Assembly: GCF_013087515.1 (NCBI RefSeq)
Contig: NZ_JABFCN010000062.1
Coordinates: 1 to 64,000 of the forward strand
Direction of reading: 5' to 3'
Length of the DNA: 64,000 nucleotides
Source: Rhizobium sophorae
GTDB lineage: Bacteria; Pseudomonadota; Alphaproteobacteria; Rhizobiales; Rhizobiaceae
Of this stretch, positions 1 to 9,008 are shown piece after piece (the stretch's first letter is position 1; the number at the start of each line of letters is the position of its first letter). The position numbers and the translations under genes are program-made. Under the pieces are notes generated by a model. That model was given only the letters and a program-made list of their open reading frames with translations, was not told the origin of the DNA and did no database searches.

Positions 1-461
1 CCATGCTCGCTTTGGCCGCAACAATCCTATGGCTCAGATAAGTGTCCACAGCTCCTAGTCTCGGATTGAATCCTGACGGCCTAAAAACGGGTCAATTCAA
101 GTCGTTCTTGTGGAATTTATTTCCAGCTGCTTGAAAAATTAAGTCCGTGCATGTGCAAGTCACTTCCTACGATTTCGAGGAGGCAGGATCCCAGGCGACA
201 ACTTGGTGAAACTGCCGGATTGTCTTTTCTCGGGGGGTAACGCGACGTCGCGTCGTCTAAAGCGCCAAAGAGGGAACCGCCCAGCGTCTGACGAGACATT
301 TGCTGAGAAGCGGAACAGCTAAAGGAACGCGGGGAGGAAAAGACAGGGCGTTTGCCGCGAGCCTCAAGCGCATCGTCATTGATTGATCGATTGCGGAGCG
401 TTGGTCGCACGATTGGCTAGTTGAGGTCGAAGAAGAGATCTAGTTGATCAGTCTGCGCCGA
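1..461. other. Gene-free left edge, beyond the tniQ stop
   Basis: No convincing gene is visible. Short open frames here have arginine- and serine-rich translations typical of antisense shadows and no recognisable domain. The stretch lies downstream of the minus-strand tniQ gene, so it may be cargo-side spacer DNA of the transposon. No terminal inverted repeat could be recognised. Confidence 0.5.
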
Positions 462-1355
462 TCATTCCCCAACGACCTCTCTCATAATTGAAATGACTTC
501 GCGGTAGCCTGGATCATTTTCAAACTCCAAGACCTCGGCAGCCAGTCTGCCGAATACCATCGTCAGTGATTTTCTTCCGCGCGGCATCGGACGCGAAGCG
601 ATTTCGTGGAGCACCTCTTTGACAGCTGCCAGCCCAGCGCTGGTGACTGCGATCCCCTCACGACCCGCATCCACCCATTCCGACGATGTCAGTGTTTCCA
701 GATCAGGTTCGCTTCCATGCCGCATTACCGCACCCAGCGTTTCTGTAAAGTGGATCGCTGTTTGCAGTGGGAGCGCGTCGAGCCACGCGTCGGAAACAAG
801 GTCCTCGTTGAGGCGCAGCGACACGTACGGTTCGAATGGTGACGACCGGAGCTGGGATGTGGAGCGTTCGATCAGCTTAAGGTTCTCGCGTACGACCCAG
901 GCGAAATCTGCGCTGTCTTGCCATGTCCGCCCCTTGAAGGTCATCAATTCGCGATCATGAATGGGGCAGCAGCGCATCGACTTGAGCGCCCATTCCACCT
1001 TCGAATAAGAGCGAGTGGGGTTGTGCTGCGGTCCCATCCCGTCGATCACACATTGGGGACAAAGTCTGCAGCGGAGGGGATCCACGAACCGCCTCGCGAA
1101 GCGGTGCCCATTGATCATGACATCGCGTCCGACCGAAGCGACCCCGACATCCAGACGTGTCGTAGGAACACCTGTGATCTCGGCGAAAATTCGCATGTCC
1201 CGGGGCCCGCCATTGAGCAGGCCCCAGAAACTAAATTCGAAAAGCTCAGCAAAGTAAGATGCCGACCTCAACCCGTACGCCGCCGCCAACCGCGAGCAGA
1301 AACTCCCGACTGGTTCTCCCGGATTGAATTTCACTACTGGTCGGATGGTACTCAC
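462..1355 (-). CDS. tniQ: TniQ family transposition protein
   Basis: Target-selection component of a Tn5053/Tn7-type transposon, 297 residues. The N-terminus carries the family's PGEPVGSFCSRLA-like segment. Cysteine pairs CRLCPQC (residues 96-102) and CCPIH (129-133) give the expected zinc-binding pattern. The start is GTG and overlaps the TniB stop by four bases (GTGA), so the two are translationally coupled. In this family TniQ/TnsD proteins bridge target DNA or a targeting factor to the AAA+ regulator. It is a short TniQ rather than a long TnsD-like protein with an extended DNA-binding C-terminus, so an att-site-specific role is not evident. Confidence 0.9.
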   Translation of the reverse strand: MSTIRPVVKFNPGEPVGSFCSRLAAAYGLRSASYFAELFEFSFWGLLNGGPRDMRIFAEITGVPTTRLDVGVASVGRDVMINGHRFARRFVDPLRCRLCPQCVIDGMGPQHNPTRSYSKVEWALKSMRCCPIHDRELMTFKGRTWQDSADFAWVVRENLKLIERSTSQLRSSPFEPYVSLRLNEDLVSDAWLDALPLQTAIHFTETLGAVMRHGSEPDLETLTSSEWVDAGREGIAVTSAGLAAVKEVLHEIASRPMPRGRKSLTMVFGRLAAEVLEFENDPGYREVISIMREVVGE

Positions 1356-2413
1356 AGGCCGAGTACCTTTGCATGACGGGGATGCTCTTTCTGCCAGAGG
1401 CGGTCCGCCTCACGAAGTTTGGCCAGCCGTGGGGTGATTTCGCTCCAGTGTGCCACAGAGAAGATGTTATCGAGTGGACCGCAGCCCGAAAAGTGGCTGT
1501 ACGCCTTCTTGAAGTGCTCGTCGGTCACGACGACGTCGTCGTCCCAGATCGCATTTTCAGTTGCCGCGCGAATGATCTGGGTGACCGTTCCGAAATCGTG
1601 CTCGCCAGCATGCGCCAGGCGGTGGACGAATTCCGGATCATCATGCAGCGCGGTTTTAAGGGAGGCATGCTCGGTAATGATCGTCTTTGCAGCGTGCTGG
1701 ATGGTGGCAATGCCGACGGCGTCTTTCATCTTTTCGAAGTGGACGACGGTATGGCGATTGGTGAGCTGCTTTATCGTGAGAAAAGAACCAAGGGGCTCTA
1801 CGCCCGCCAAAATCAGGCGCACCGGCCAGTCGGGCATCTGCACCAGGTTCTTGAAAGCATTTGCGATCTTGGTGATCTCGATCACATTGGCGGTGTCGAT
1901 GGCGTGCTGCGCTTCGTCGACGAAGACCCAATGAACCCGTCGTGCTTTCAAGGCAGAACGGAACACCTGCCAGGCCTCATTTTCTTGCATTTTCTTGCGG
2001 ATGGGAAACTTGAGTGCGTGAAGACCCTCCAATACGAAAAGCAACGGAGTGTTTGGCGAGGGGTTGGTAAATGAGAGAACGGGATCGAACTCGTTGCCGT
2101 CGTCGTCAACGTAGGGCAGCATCGCGGGACGCTGGTTGATGTGCTCGAACAAAGCGGTGGTTTTGCCCGCGCCGGATTCGCCCAACACGGCGATGATCCG
2201 GCGCTTGTCAGGACGGGAAAACTTCCCAATTTCGGAAACAGCAATGCTGGTTTCCTGGGCATCGAGATCATATGCAAGGCTTTCGTCGCGCTTTAGACCG
2301 ATATATCGACCGTTCATATGTGCGATACGATCCGCCTTCAGGAGACGATGCGCAGGTTGCAGTGCGCGAATGCGGGCGATGGAGGGGCTAATCATGGTCG
2401 TTGCAGTGGTCAT
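1352..2413 (-). CDS. tniB: TniB AAA+ ATPase of the transposon
   Basis: Regulatory ATPase (TnsC counterpart) that links target choice to the transposase; 353 residues. Walker A GESGAGKT lies at residues 78-85 and Walker B VFVDEAQH at about 163-170. After Walker B come the TIV/STAND-like blocks usual in TniB (LAGVEPL, VVHFEK). It sits between tniA (about 60 bp upstream on the minus strand) and tniQ (4-bp overlap), matching tniABQ order. ATP-dependent filament formation on target DNA is known for the family and is inferred here. Confidence 0.9.
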   Translation of the reverse strand: MTTATTMISPSIARIRALQPAHRLLKADRIAHMNGRYIGLKRDESLAYDLDAQETSIAVSEIGKFSRPDKRRIIAVLGESGAGKTTALFEHINQRPAMLPYVDDDGNEFDPVLSFTNPSPNTPLLFVLEGLHALKFPIRKKMQENEAWQVFRSALKARRVHWVFVDEAQHAIDTANVIEITKIANAFKNLVQMPDWPVRLILAGVEPLGSFLTIKQLTNRHTVVHFEKMKDAVGIATIQHAAKTIITEHASLKTALHDDPEFVHRLAHAGEHDFGTVTQIIRAATENAIWDDDVVVTDEHFKKAYSHFSGCGPLDNIFSVAHWSEITPRLAKLREADRLWQKEHPRHAKVLGL

Positions 2414-2473
2414 AAACGGTACCTCTTTTTGAAAACAAGGGATGCCGAGCCCGGTCTTCCGGGCGCGGCATGG

Positions 2474-4783
2474 CTAGCGATCGAAGCGGCTGGAGGTGCT
2501 GGGGGCGATGGCCCGTGCGGGGTCAAGCGATGATGAGGAGCGATCGGTAGCAGGCGCTGCCTCCACGCTCGCCGACGGACGCTTCGAGCGGTCGCTATTG
2601 CCCCGCTTAGACGTCTTGGCGTGTTCTGCCGCCCGCTTTTGCGCCTTGGCCTCCTCGCGGGCCAGCAGCATTCCAGCATGCATGTCGCTGTAGAGGTCGA
2701 TCAGGTTCGACTCATCGTGCAGTACAGGCACTTCTTCCTCTTCGTCATCGATGATCTCGACCGTGTGAGCGAGGCTCTTTTCCCAGCGCTTAAAGTCGTC
2801 GTCGTTAACGACCGCTGTTCCGAGCTGCGCTTCAGCGCGAGCGATCTCAGCTTGATTTCGAAGATATTCCTTGGCCCTGAGAGCAACCGAACGGTGAACC
2901 TTTGCCGTCGTCTGGTTCAGGATGCGAAGACGTTTGTTGAACGCTATCCACTTCCAAACACTCATGCCCGCGAATTCCTGATGCAGAGCTGGGACGTTCA
3001 ACCAGCCTTGCTCATGTTTGACGGAAATCATGCCAAGGTCCGAAATACCTACTCGGATTTCGACCTCGATATCCTTCTTCAGGAAGAGGTGATGGAGAGC
3101 CTTGGACCAATACTGGATGCCAAGGAACCGGATACCTGCGTTTGTGAGCTTACGGGTGCCCTTAACGCCAAAAATGTGGCGATGAATGTTCTGAGACATG
3201 GGCGGCGTAGGCTTGTAAAACTTGTTCAGGCGCTCCCAGGCTGCAAGCGGCGTTTCCCCCTGAAGCCCGTAGTGCGCAGTGTTGTGGTAGACATCGATCA
3301 GGAAGCGATACATGAGTTCCGCGTACTGATCATACGCGATGCTGGCCTGCTCTGACGCAGTAAGGTCGCCCATCTCATCTGGACTGCCCCACGTACGTCC
3401 GGCAAAGGTTGCGAGCGCATCCCGATTGATGGTGCGGAACCACCGTTCGATCGTACCTTTCGAGCGAGGGTCGCCCGCTTTCGGCTGGAAGAAGCATGCA
3501 CCGGCGTCAAGCACCGCTACGCGCATTGCCATGCTCGCCAGCCAAGTGGCGGAGTCAATGACCACTTCCTCGGCATTGCCCTGCTGCTTCCACCTGGTTA
3601 CGCAACCAAGGGTCTCGGAGAGCTGTGACTTGTCTTGAAAGACCATGCCCAGAGTGGCAACGGCCGTCGAAGCGCTCGGTTCTTCTGGATGGAAGCGAAG
3701 CCCAAGAAGGTTTTTTGTAGCGGTGTCGATAGCCGCTGTGATCCAAAGTCGGACCCGTGAAACGACATCTTTCTCTGCTTTCGTGAGCTTGTTCCACAAG
3801 CCTGCAAGCATCATGATCGTCATGAGGTCGACTTGGCTTTCGTCAAGTTCGATCCGCTCAAGTGGTCGATCGGTGTCGATGCCGAAGCGAACTGCAGCAT
3901 TCTTATTCCGTGCTGCCTCCTTTCCCAGATAAGCTAACTCAATATGGCCTCTCGGAATCTGATTGCAGCGCTCGCGAAACGTATCGATGTTCGGAACCCG
4001 AAGTTCTTCATGAACCTTCGCACCTAAATCCTTGTTCTTCTTTCGGATCGCGTCGTTCTCTCGATCGAAAGCCGCTCCCAGCATTTCATAGAGCTCGGTG
4101 ATTGCCGTTCGATCCGACGACGCCTTGAGTGCGACATGCTCATTGATAATCACCAATTCGGGCGCGGTAAAATGTTCTCTCCGGCCCTTACCAGTGTTGT
4201 CGTAAAACACGATGGGATCGTAGTCCGCACGCTCGTAGCGCGTTACCCAGTCGAGAAGTGTTCCTCCCTTGGGCGCAGCGGGAATGGTTTCCATGGTCTG
4301 GCGTTTTCGGCCTTCATCCTCATGCAGCTTCTCCGCCGCCGCGACGATCAGCGCGTGCTGTTCGGTAGCCCAACGTGCGGCATCTGCTTTGGTACGCTTT
4401 ACCTCGCCGCGTTCGTAGGCGTTTGCGAACCGCTTGCACCAATCTACGCAGAAGAGGATGTGCTTCTGCTCATCGGGCTTGAGGGGACTGAGCAGGCTTG
4501 AGATATCGGTCGAAGCAAAATGGCCGTGCTGAGGGCGGCGACGCGGGATGTAACCCATCGGGTTTTTTGGGCGATGGAATCCCTTGTGCAAATCGATATG
4601 TGAGAAGAACTCCTCGGGACCGGGATCGCCGACGCGCAGGAACCAATGACCATCCTGAGCGGAGCGCTGCCACTCGTACATGATGTCGCGATCTTCGACG
4701 CGGTCGCCTTTGTAGAAGGAATAGATGCGGTATTCGAATTGGTTCTCTTCGCGGTAGCGGTAGGCGTTCAGTGCAGCGGCCAT
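2474..4783 (-). CDS. tniA: TniA / Mu-type DDE transposase
   Basis: Large integrase-core transposase, 769 residues, which joins the transposon 3' ends to target DNA. The three catalytic acids can be seen: Asp in AAIDTAT (about residue 351), Asp in VVIDSATW (about 410) and Glu in GTIERWF (about 445). The N-terminal third holds the DNA-binding part and the C-terminus ends in a charged, Ser-rich tail (KRGNSDRSKRPSASV), the region that contacts the AAA+ partner in relatives. Length is slightly above usual TniA (about 550-700). It is preceded by the TnsA-like gene, suggesting cut-and-paste transposition. Confidence 0.92.
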   Translation of the reverse strand: MAAALNAYRYREENQFEYRIYSFYKGDRVEDRDIMYEWQRSAQDGHWFLRVGDPGPEEFFSHIDLHKGFHRPKNPMGYIPRRRPQHGHFASTDISSLLSPLKPDEQKHILFCVDWCKRFANAYERGEVKRTKADAARWATEQHALIVAAAEKLHEDEGRKRQTMETIPAAPKGGTLLDWVTRYERADYDPIVFYDNTGKGRREHFTAPELVIINEHVALKASSDRTAITELYEMLGAAFDRENDAIRKKNKDLGAKVHEELRVPNIDTFRERCNQIPRGHIELAYLGKEAARNKNAAVRFGIDTDRPLERIELDESQVDLMTIMMLAGLWNKLTKAEKDVVSRVRLWITAAIDTATKNLLGLRFHPEEPSASTAVATLGMVFQDKSQLSETLGCVTRWKQQGNAEEVVIDSATWLASMAMRVAVLDAGACFFQPKAGDPRSKGTIERWFRTINRDALATFAGRTWGSPDEMGDLTASEQASIAYDQYAELMYRFLIDVYHNTAHYGLQGETPLAAWERLNKFYKPTPPMSQNIHRHIFGVKGTRKLTNAGIRFLGIQYWSKALHHLFLKKDIEVEIRVGISDLGMISVKHEQGWLNVPALHQEFAGMSVWKWIAFNKRLRILNQTTAKVHRSVALRAKEYLRNQAEIARAEAQLGTAVVNDDDFKRWEKSLAHTVEIIDDEEEEVPVLHDESNLIDLYSDMHAGMLLAREEAKAQKRAAEHAKTSKRGNSDRSKRPSASVEAAPATDRSSSSLDPARAIAPSTSSRFDR

Positions 4784-5042
4784 TTTGCTTAACTCCTTTG
4801 AAAACGCACAAGAATTCTCACGCGGCCTTTCCGGCCGATTTAGCCAGGACCCACTGAGAGCCCTGGTCTGCAGAAGAGTGAGGTGAGCGGCCGTGCTACG
4901 GCGGAGCAGCTGGCCAGATTCCCAAGGACCGGCAAATGCTGCGAGTGCGGAAGATCGTTACCAAGACGGCAGCCTCCGAATGCACCCCGTGGATCGATGA
5001 ACGATGGTCATTGTGGGTTGAGACCTTAGCGGGGAGCGCGGT

Positions 5043-5231
5043 TTAAGACTGGTTTTCGCTGTCGCTAAGGACCTCGTCCGTGCTCTCTTGAAAAGTCCAC
5101 GCACCACTCGCGTAGAAAAATGTTGCAAGATCGCAGGCGTACTCGTCGACCTCAACGCGCTGGCGAGTACCAAAGGCGGTCAGATCACCTGAATGCTTCG
5201 CGAGCAGCTCGTTGCAGATTGTGTTGGTCAT
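5043..5231 (-). CDS. Small hypothetical protein within the transposon operon
   Basis: Product of about 62 residues starting MTNTICNELL. A longer reading begins seven codons earlier. It is acidic (VEVDEYACDLATFF, STDEVLSDSENQS) and has no recognised domain. It lies between the TnsA-like gene and tniA on the same strand, with gaps of about 170 and 260 bp, so it may belong to the transposition operon. No function is assigned. Confidence 0.45.
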   Translation of the reverse strand: MTNTICNELLAKHSGDLTAFGTRQRVEVDEYACDLATFFYASGAWTFQESTDEVLSDSENQS

Positions 5232-5404
5232 TGCATGGTTCCTTTTAGGCAAGCGTTCCCGATCAGCCTCATGCGGCCGTCGACGAGCGCCAATTGGCGC
5301 GTATGAGAGTGGAGAGGTGCTGGCCGCTTAGGGTGGAGGGCGGGCAGCGGTTGGACCAGCCCGATGATGATGCAGCAACAACGATGAGACTTGACGCATC
5401 GGAG

Positions 5405-6238
5405 TCACTCCTCTTCCTGCCGGACGCGCACGTACGGTGCGTCGATAAGCTTGCGGTGTGGCTGAACGAGTTCGAGAACGCCGTCGTAGAGTAGGCACAA
5501 AATGGCATTGAAACCATCGGCAAAACGCTTGAAGGTCCGGGCAACCTTGTAGGCGCTGAACTCACCCCGGATGTCTCTTACGAGGTCGAGCATGTACTGG
5601 CAGTCGGCCTCATCGCGAACTTTATGAGCATGTACGATGCTCTTGCTGTTCCAAGCGACATCGCGCGTCAAAGTACGATCAGTCAGGAGGACAACCTTGT
5701 CAGCGAAGCCGTCCAAATGGGGCTTAGTGCGCTCGACAACATCTTTGATTTTGGACTTCTCGAGCTGGTCGACGGGCTTGATCGGGTAAACGATCTTAAG
5801 GCCGTTCTTCAGGCTCGCTCGAAGGTCATAGATGTGCTTGCGCTTCTTGCCGTCGGCATCAAAATATGTGACTGCGGGTGGCTGGTCCTCGATCTCGACA
5901 ACCGCACTGCTTGCCATCAGAAAAAGGATACAAGTCAGTTCGTAGGTGCTGCTGAAACCGATGGCGCGATTGGTCCGCGGGTCTACGATGTAACCACGAG
6001 CGTGCGATTTCGTACGCTTTGGTGGCTGTCGCGTCCCGGTGGAAGCCTTATGCCCCGTCCAAAGCTCGGCATCGTGCGCGACCCCATCGTCGTCATAGAA
6101 GCGAACGGTTACGAACTCACCTGCAGGTGCGTAATCCCCGAGAGCTTGGTCGTATACCGTCGGCTCGTCATCGACGTAATTGTCGATGCCGTGCTCGCAT
6201 TCGATCATGTAGCGAAGAACCCGCTTGGTCGTCATCAC
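5405..6238 (-). CDS. TnsA-like transposon end endonuclease
   Basis: A 277-residue protein upstream of tniA on the same strand. It shows the PD-(D/E)xK spacing of TnsA: Glu100 in STYELTC, Asp138 in HIYDLRA and Lys154 in PIKPV, with hydrophobic strands between them. In Tn7, TnsA cuts the 5' strands so the element leaves by cut-and-paste. Classical Tn5053-type tni elements lack it and instead resolve cointegrates with TniR. Its presence with TniA/B/Q and no resolvase fits a Tn7-like element. The assignment rests on motif spacing and gene position, not on clear overall similarity. Confidence 0.72.
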   Translation of the reverse strand: MMTTKRVLRYMIECEHGIDNYVDDEPTVYDQALGDYAPAGEFVTVRFYDDDGVAHDAELWTGHKASTGTRQPPKRTKSHARGYIVDPRTNRAIGFSSTYELTCILFLMASSAVVEIEDQPPAVTYFDADGKKRKHIYDLRASLKNGLKIVYPIKPVDQLEKSKIKDVVERTKPHLDGFADKVVLLTDRTLTRDVAWNSKSIVHAHKVRDEADCQYMLDLVRDIRGEFSAYKVARTFKRFADGFNAILCLLYDGVLELVQPHRKLIDAPYVRVRQEEE

Positions 6239-6301
6239 ATTCCTGTTCCGGACACGGCTGTGCCACCAATCAATAAAGATGGGGTGATTGGTTCGCTGGA
6301 A

Positions 6302-6559
6302 TCAGCGATGGACGGTTATGACAGGACGATCAGGGGACGCGGGCGGGTCGGCATCGGGGCCGTCAGGTGCGTGATATTCGTCGACAACGGCCTTGGTGGC
6401 GGCTTCGGCAAGGGAGATGACCACATTGTTGGAGGTGGGCGCATCGTAGCCCAGAGGTTCGAACGAGCGCCGGAAGAACAGCTCTGTGAACGCCTTGAAC
6501 GAAGGCGTCCAATCATTGGGATTTGCAGACGATTCAGGCGTGGGGTGGTAGATGGACAT
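6302..6559 (-). CDS. Small hypothetical protein upstream of the TnsA-like gene
   Basis: Product of about 85 residues beginning MSIYHPTPES. A start 13 codons upstream is possible but less natural. It has a Pro/Asp-rich tail and no recognised domain. It is the first same-strand gene before the TnsA-like gene (63 bp gap) and the closest gene to the presumed transposon end. It could be a small accessory or regulator of transposition, but nothing in the sequence proves that. Confidence 0.45.
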   Translation of the reverse strand: MSIYHPTPESSANPNDWTPSFKAFTELFFRRSFEPLGYDAPTSNNVVISLAEAATKAVVDEYHAPDGPDADPPASPDRPVITVHR

Positions 6560-6598
6560 GCTCGGCCTCCATAACAAACTGGATTGTTTGGAGGGCAA

Positions 6599-6865
6599 AC
6601 CGTTAGCTAGAACGACCGCGATCGAACTAACAGGCCTAACGGTGTACCCATAGCCAAACTGCTATGGCATGTCCTAAGTATCGCACGACCTTCGCCCCTA
6701 AGCGCTTTCGTTATCGATGTCCCAATGAAACACAGGCTTTAACGATAGGAAAGAGGCGCGGATCTCAGATCGTATCGAAATGGTTTACTTTCTAAAAACA
6801 TGGTTAACGCCAAGCATTGACCGCAACGGCCTGCTCCAAATGGGGACATCATGGCCGCGGCATTG
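6599..6865. other. Candidate transposon right-end region
   Basis: Gene-free DNA directly outside the first gene of the transposition operon, where Tn7-like elements keep their transposase-binding end. The pentamer TAACG or its complement recurs at about 6601 (CGTTA), 6637, 6710 (CGTTA), 6739 and 6804. Two TGTCCC(C) stretches in opposite orientation lie at about 6718 and 6841-6847; TGT..ACA termini are typical of the family. No pair of terminal repeats could be confirmed because the other end lies outside the window. Confidence 0.25.
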
Positions 6866-7549
6866 TCAAAAGGGTTTGAAGATGGTCTCGTGGTTTGAGA
6901 TCTGAGCCTTCGGCATCGGTTCTGCAAGATAGGATAATGCCAGGAGGAGTCGTGTTACCGCTTCACTCATCACCTCATCAGAAGAGACCATTGGGTCGCC
7001 GACAGTCTGCGACAGGGTTATTGCGGATAGATCCGCGAGAGGCGCAGCGGCAAAAGCTAGACGCCCCTGTGTGCGCAGGATCCGTGCGAGCGACGCGTCA
7101 TCCGTAATTCCCGAAGCATCTGAGCCGCACACAAACGCACAATGTAGGCTGGATTTCCCCGAATTGCTTGAGAGGATGACCAGGGCGCCATCAATGAAAT
7201 CGCCTGCTGTTGTCTTTAGGCCCGCAGTCAAGCCGAAGTGTACATAGAATGCTTCTGGATAACCGTCATCTGGGATCTGTGCGGGCGCCGCCACCTGCGT
7301 CCCGGCAAGCGCTTGCATGGGCTCGGCCATATCAAAAACCTGCCGCCCATGATCATTCCAGGCGTTGAACATCACTGTGAAGCGGTTGATGGCGGCCATA
7401 ATCTGCGGCATGTCCGCTAGCAGCAGGTCGGAAACGTCAGACTGATGCTCATCCAGCTCCGCGTGCGCTGCGGAGCTTGCACGCAACTGCGCGGCTTTGG
7501 CTAGCCTGTTGAATCTGTAAGGCTGGTAAATGGTGTGATCGGCGGTCAT
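6866..7549 (-). CDS. Hypothetical protein
   Basis: About 227 residues from the start MTADHTIYQP, chosen over a start 16 codons upstream. The translation has balanced composition with no signal peptide or membrane segment. An early helical, Ala-rich part is followed by a block with HFGLTAGLKTTAGDF and GALVILSSNSGK. I do not recognise a family. It is the first gene right of the presumed transposon end and faces away from the next gene. Confidence 0.6.
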   Translation of the reverse strand: MTADHTIYQPYRFNRLAKAAQLRASSAAHAELDEHQSDVSDLLLADMPQIMAAINRFTVMFNAWNDHGRQVFDMAEPMQALAGTQVAAPAQIPDDGYPEAFYVHFGLTAGLKTTAGDFIDGALVILSSNSGKSSLHCAFVCGSDASGITDDASLARILRTQGRLAFAAAPLADLSAITLSQTVGDPMVSSDEVMSEAVTRLLLALSYLAEPMPKAQISNHETIFKPF

Positions 7550-7684
7550 GACTGATGCTCGGTTTGGTTCAGAATGTTTTACAAGCTGCGTCCGCAAGAA
7601 AGAAGCCCAGTGTCACACACGGTCTGGGATGTGGTACGACGTTAAAAGCTAATCACCTTCCACCATCCCCGCAGCACAGCTTCA

Positions 7685-8008
7685 ATGCCGAATATGAACC
7701 TCACCTCTGGATTCGTGTCCGAACTCGTTCGTGCTGCCAATCAAATCGAGATACTTTCGATTTCTGAGGTGCGGCGGTTGCTTCAGAGGTCGATCGCAAC
7801 CATTCGGGATCTTCGACAAGCAGTGGGAATTCCTTCCGACGGTACGGCAAACGATGCCTTAGTCCGATTGAAGCTTGCTTCAGAAGGTGTCGAGCGCCTT
7901 TCACATGAGAAACAGGCGAAAGCACTGCTGGAAACCGCGGACCTCATCCGCACCCTTGGGATCGTCCACCAAAGCGGAACACAAGTATCGGTCAGGCCGG
8001 TCGATTAA
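7685..8008 (+). CDS. Hypothetical small protein
   Basis: 107 residues, possibly starting three codons later at the second Met. Largely alpha-helical by composition (SEVRRLLQRSIATIRDLRQ, EKQAKALLETADLIRT), with no Cys and no membrane segment. It could be a small regulator, but no helix-turn-helix is clear. It is divergent from the preceding gene and convergent with the PIN gene, with 23 bp between stops. Confidence 0.5.
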   Translation: MPNMNLTSGFVSELVRAANQIEILSISEVRRLLQRSIATIRDLRQAVGIPSDGTANDALVRLKLASEGVERLSHEKQAKALLETADLIRTLGIVHQSGTQVSVRPVD

Positions 8009-8031
8009 CCAGCTCAAAAGCACGAGTCAGA

Positions 8032-8613
8032 TTAGTCAGCACCGTTCAAGAGGGCAAATAGGGGCGATGTTTCAATGCCTTCGTTCTCTTCGAAAGAGTC
8101 ATTGGCCACCAACGGATAAAGATCAGCCAACGGCTCCATGCGGGTGTGCCACTGATTTGCAAGTGGGTCGTAGATCCCAGGAAGGGGATAGCATTCATGG
8201 ATTAGCATGAAGTCGCTGACGTTCATTGTCGCGATCGGCAATCGCCGAACCAGCGCGGCAGCAGCGATATGGAGGTCTTGGCCACCTCGCGGCTTCTTTC
8301 CATTACCACCTTGGGTCAGGCGCTGGAGCCGTGGATCGGCCGACAAAACACCCCAGGTCTCGCTGACCTCCCGGTCGGTTTCAATAATCGGGATCCCCGC
8401 TCGTACGAGCTCGTGATACCAAGCGCTCAGCTTTACAGCCTTTAGCGGGTTGGTGGCGCAGACTTTGGTTATTCCCATCTGCAGTTCCATCAGGGCGCCC
8501 GCTGGTATGAAGTAATTGTCCGCTGTGGCGAGAAAGTCGATTACGCTCTCTCTTGGCCGGGGCAGGGCAGTCTCGCTGATCACGCACGTGTCTAGCAGAA
8601 ATGCTGTTTTCAT
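8032..8613 (-). CDS. PIN domain ribonuclease (VapC/FitB-like)
   Basis: A 193-residue PIN protein. The N-terminal strand ends in DTCVISE with Asp8, the usual first metal ligand; a central GITKV helix follows, and GGQDLHIAAAA supplies the later acidic residue ahead of the final strand IATMNVSDF. The family cleaves RNA as the toxin of type II toxin-antitoxin pairs. It is longer than a typical VapC (about 130-145), with an extra C-terminal tail of about 45 residues. A normal VapB-like antitoxin is not evident: the overlapping upstream minus-strand frame looks like the shadow of a plus-strand gene. Confidence 0.85.
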   Translation of the reverse strand: MKTAFLLDTCVISETALPRPRESVIDFLATADNYFIPAGALMELQMGITKVCATNPLKAVKLSAWYHELVRAGIPIIETDREVSETWGVLSADPRLQRLTQGGNGKKPRGGQDLHIAAAALVRRLPIATMNVSDFMLIHECYPLPGIYDPLANQWHTRMEPLADLYPLVANDSFEENEGIETSPLFALLNGAD

Positions 8614-8691
8614 GACGCGTCCTCTCTGCTGAAAAAGGGTGCCGAGAGTGTGGTTAATTGATCGATAACAATTTCTGCGAAATATCGGGGT

Positions 8692-8979
8692 GTGTTTGCC
8701 GCGCCGGTGGAGCTGCTGGATGTCGCTCTACAGGCTCGGAATTCCGTGCTAAGGAAATTTACAAGAAATGCGGAACGACTCACGCGAATGCCGTCTAAGG
8801 AAATTTTTGTGCTGGGTGAGGGCGACAAGGAAATCATAGATTTCCTTGAGAAAGTGCGTGCCGCCAACGGCTTGCGTGTGCAGCTGGGCAAAGACGTGTT
8901 TTCTGTGACGATCTCTTCTGAGTCTGTTTCCGACAAGGGCCGTGAATATCTTACTAAGGGCGGCCGCGTCTCGGAGTGA
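8692..8979 (+). CDS. Small hypothetical protein, possible partner of the PIN gene
   Basis: About 95 residues from a GTG start, divergent from the PIN gene. The second half (SKEIFVLGEGDKEIIDFLEKVR, ending YLTKGGRVSE) reads like a folded small protein. The opposite-strand frame is Ser/Arg-rich and unconvincing. A terminator-like hairpin starts right after its stop, which supports transcription on this strand. No family recognised. An antitoxin role is possible but would be unusual in divergent orientation. Confidence 0.45.
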   Translation: MFAAPVELLDVALQARNSVLRKFTRNAERLTRMPSKEIFVLGEGDKEIIDFLEKVRAANGLRVQLGKDVFSVTISSESVSDKGREYLTKGGRVSE

Positions 8980-8999
8980 CGCCCCGACATAGTGGGGCG
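8980..8999. terminator. Bidirectional terminator-like hairpin
   Basis: Six-base GC arms CGCCCC (8980-8985) and GGGGCG (8994-8999) flank an 8-base loop, between the stops of two convergent genes. No long T-run follows, so the strength is uncertain. Confidence 0.5.
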
Positions 9000-9008
9000 A
9001 TCACATGG

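Noticed and set aside
117..410. Minus-strand open frame of 97 codons beside tniQ
   Set aside because: Arg/Ser-rich translation, no domain, no ribosome site; looks like chance open frame in spacer DNA.
462..4783. CRISPR-associated transposon
   Set aside because: TniQ/TniB/TniA resemble CAST parts, but no Cas12k, Cascade genes or repeat array is present in the window.
8610..8990. Minus-strand frame overlapping the PIN start by ATGA, as if an antitoxin
   Set aside because: Ser/Arg-rich translation with no antitoxin features; the opposite strand encodes a more natural small protein followed by a terminator hairpin.
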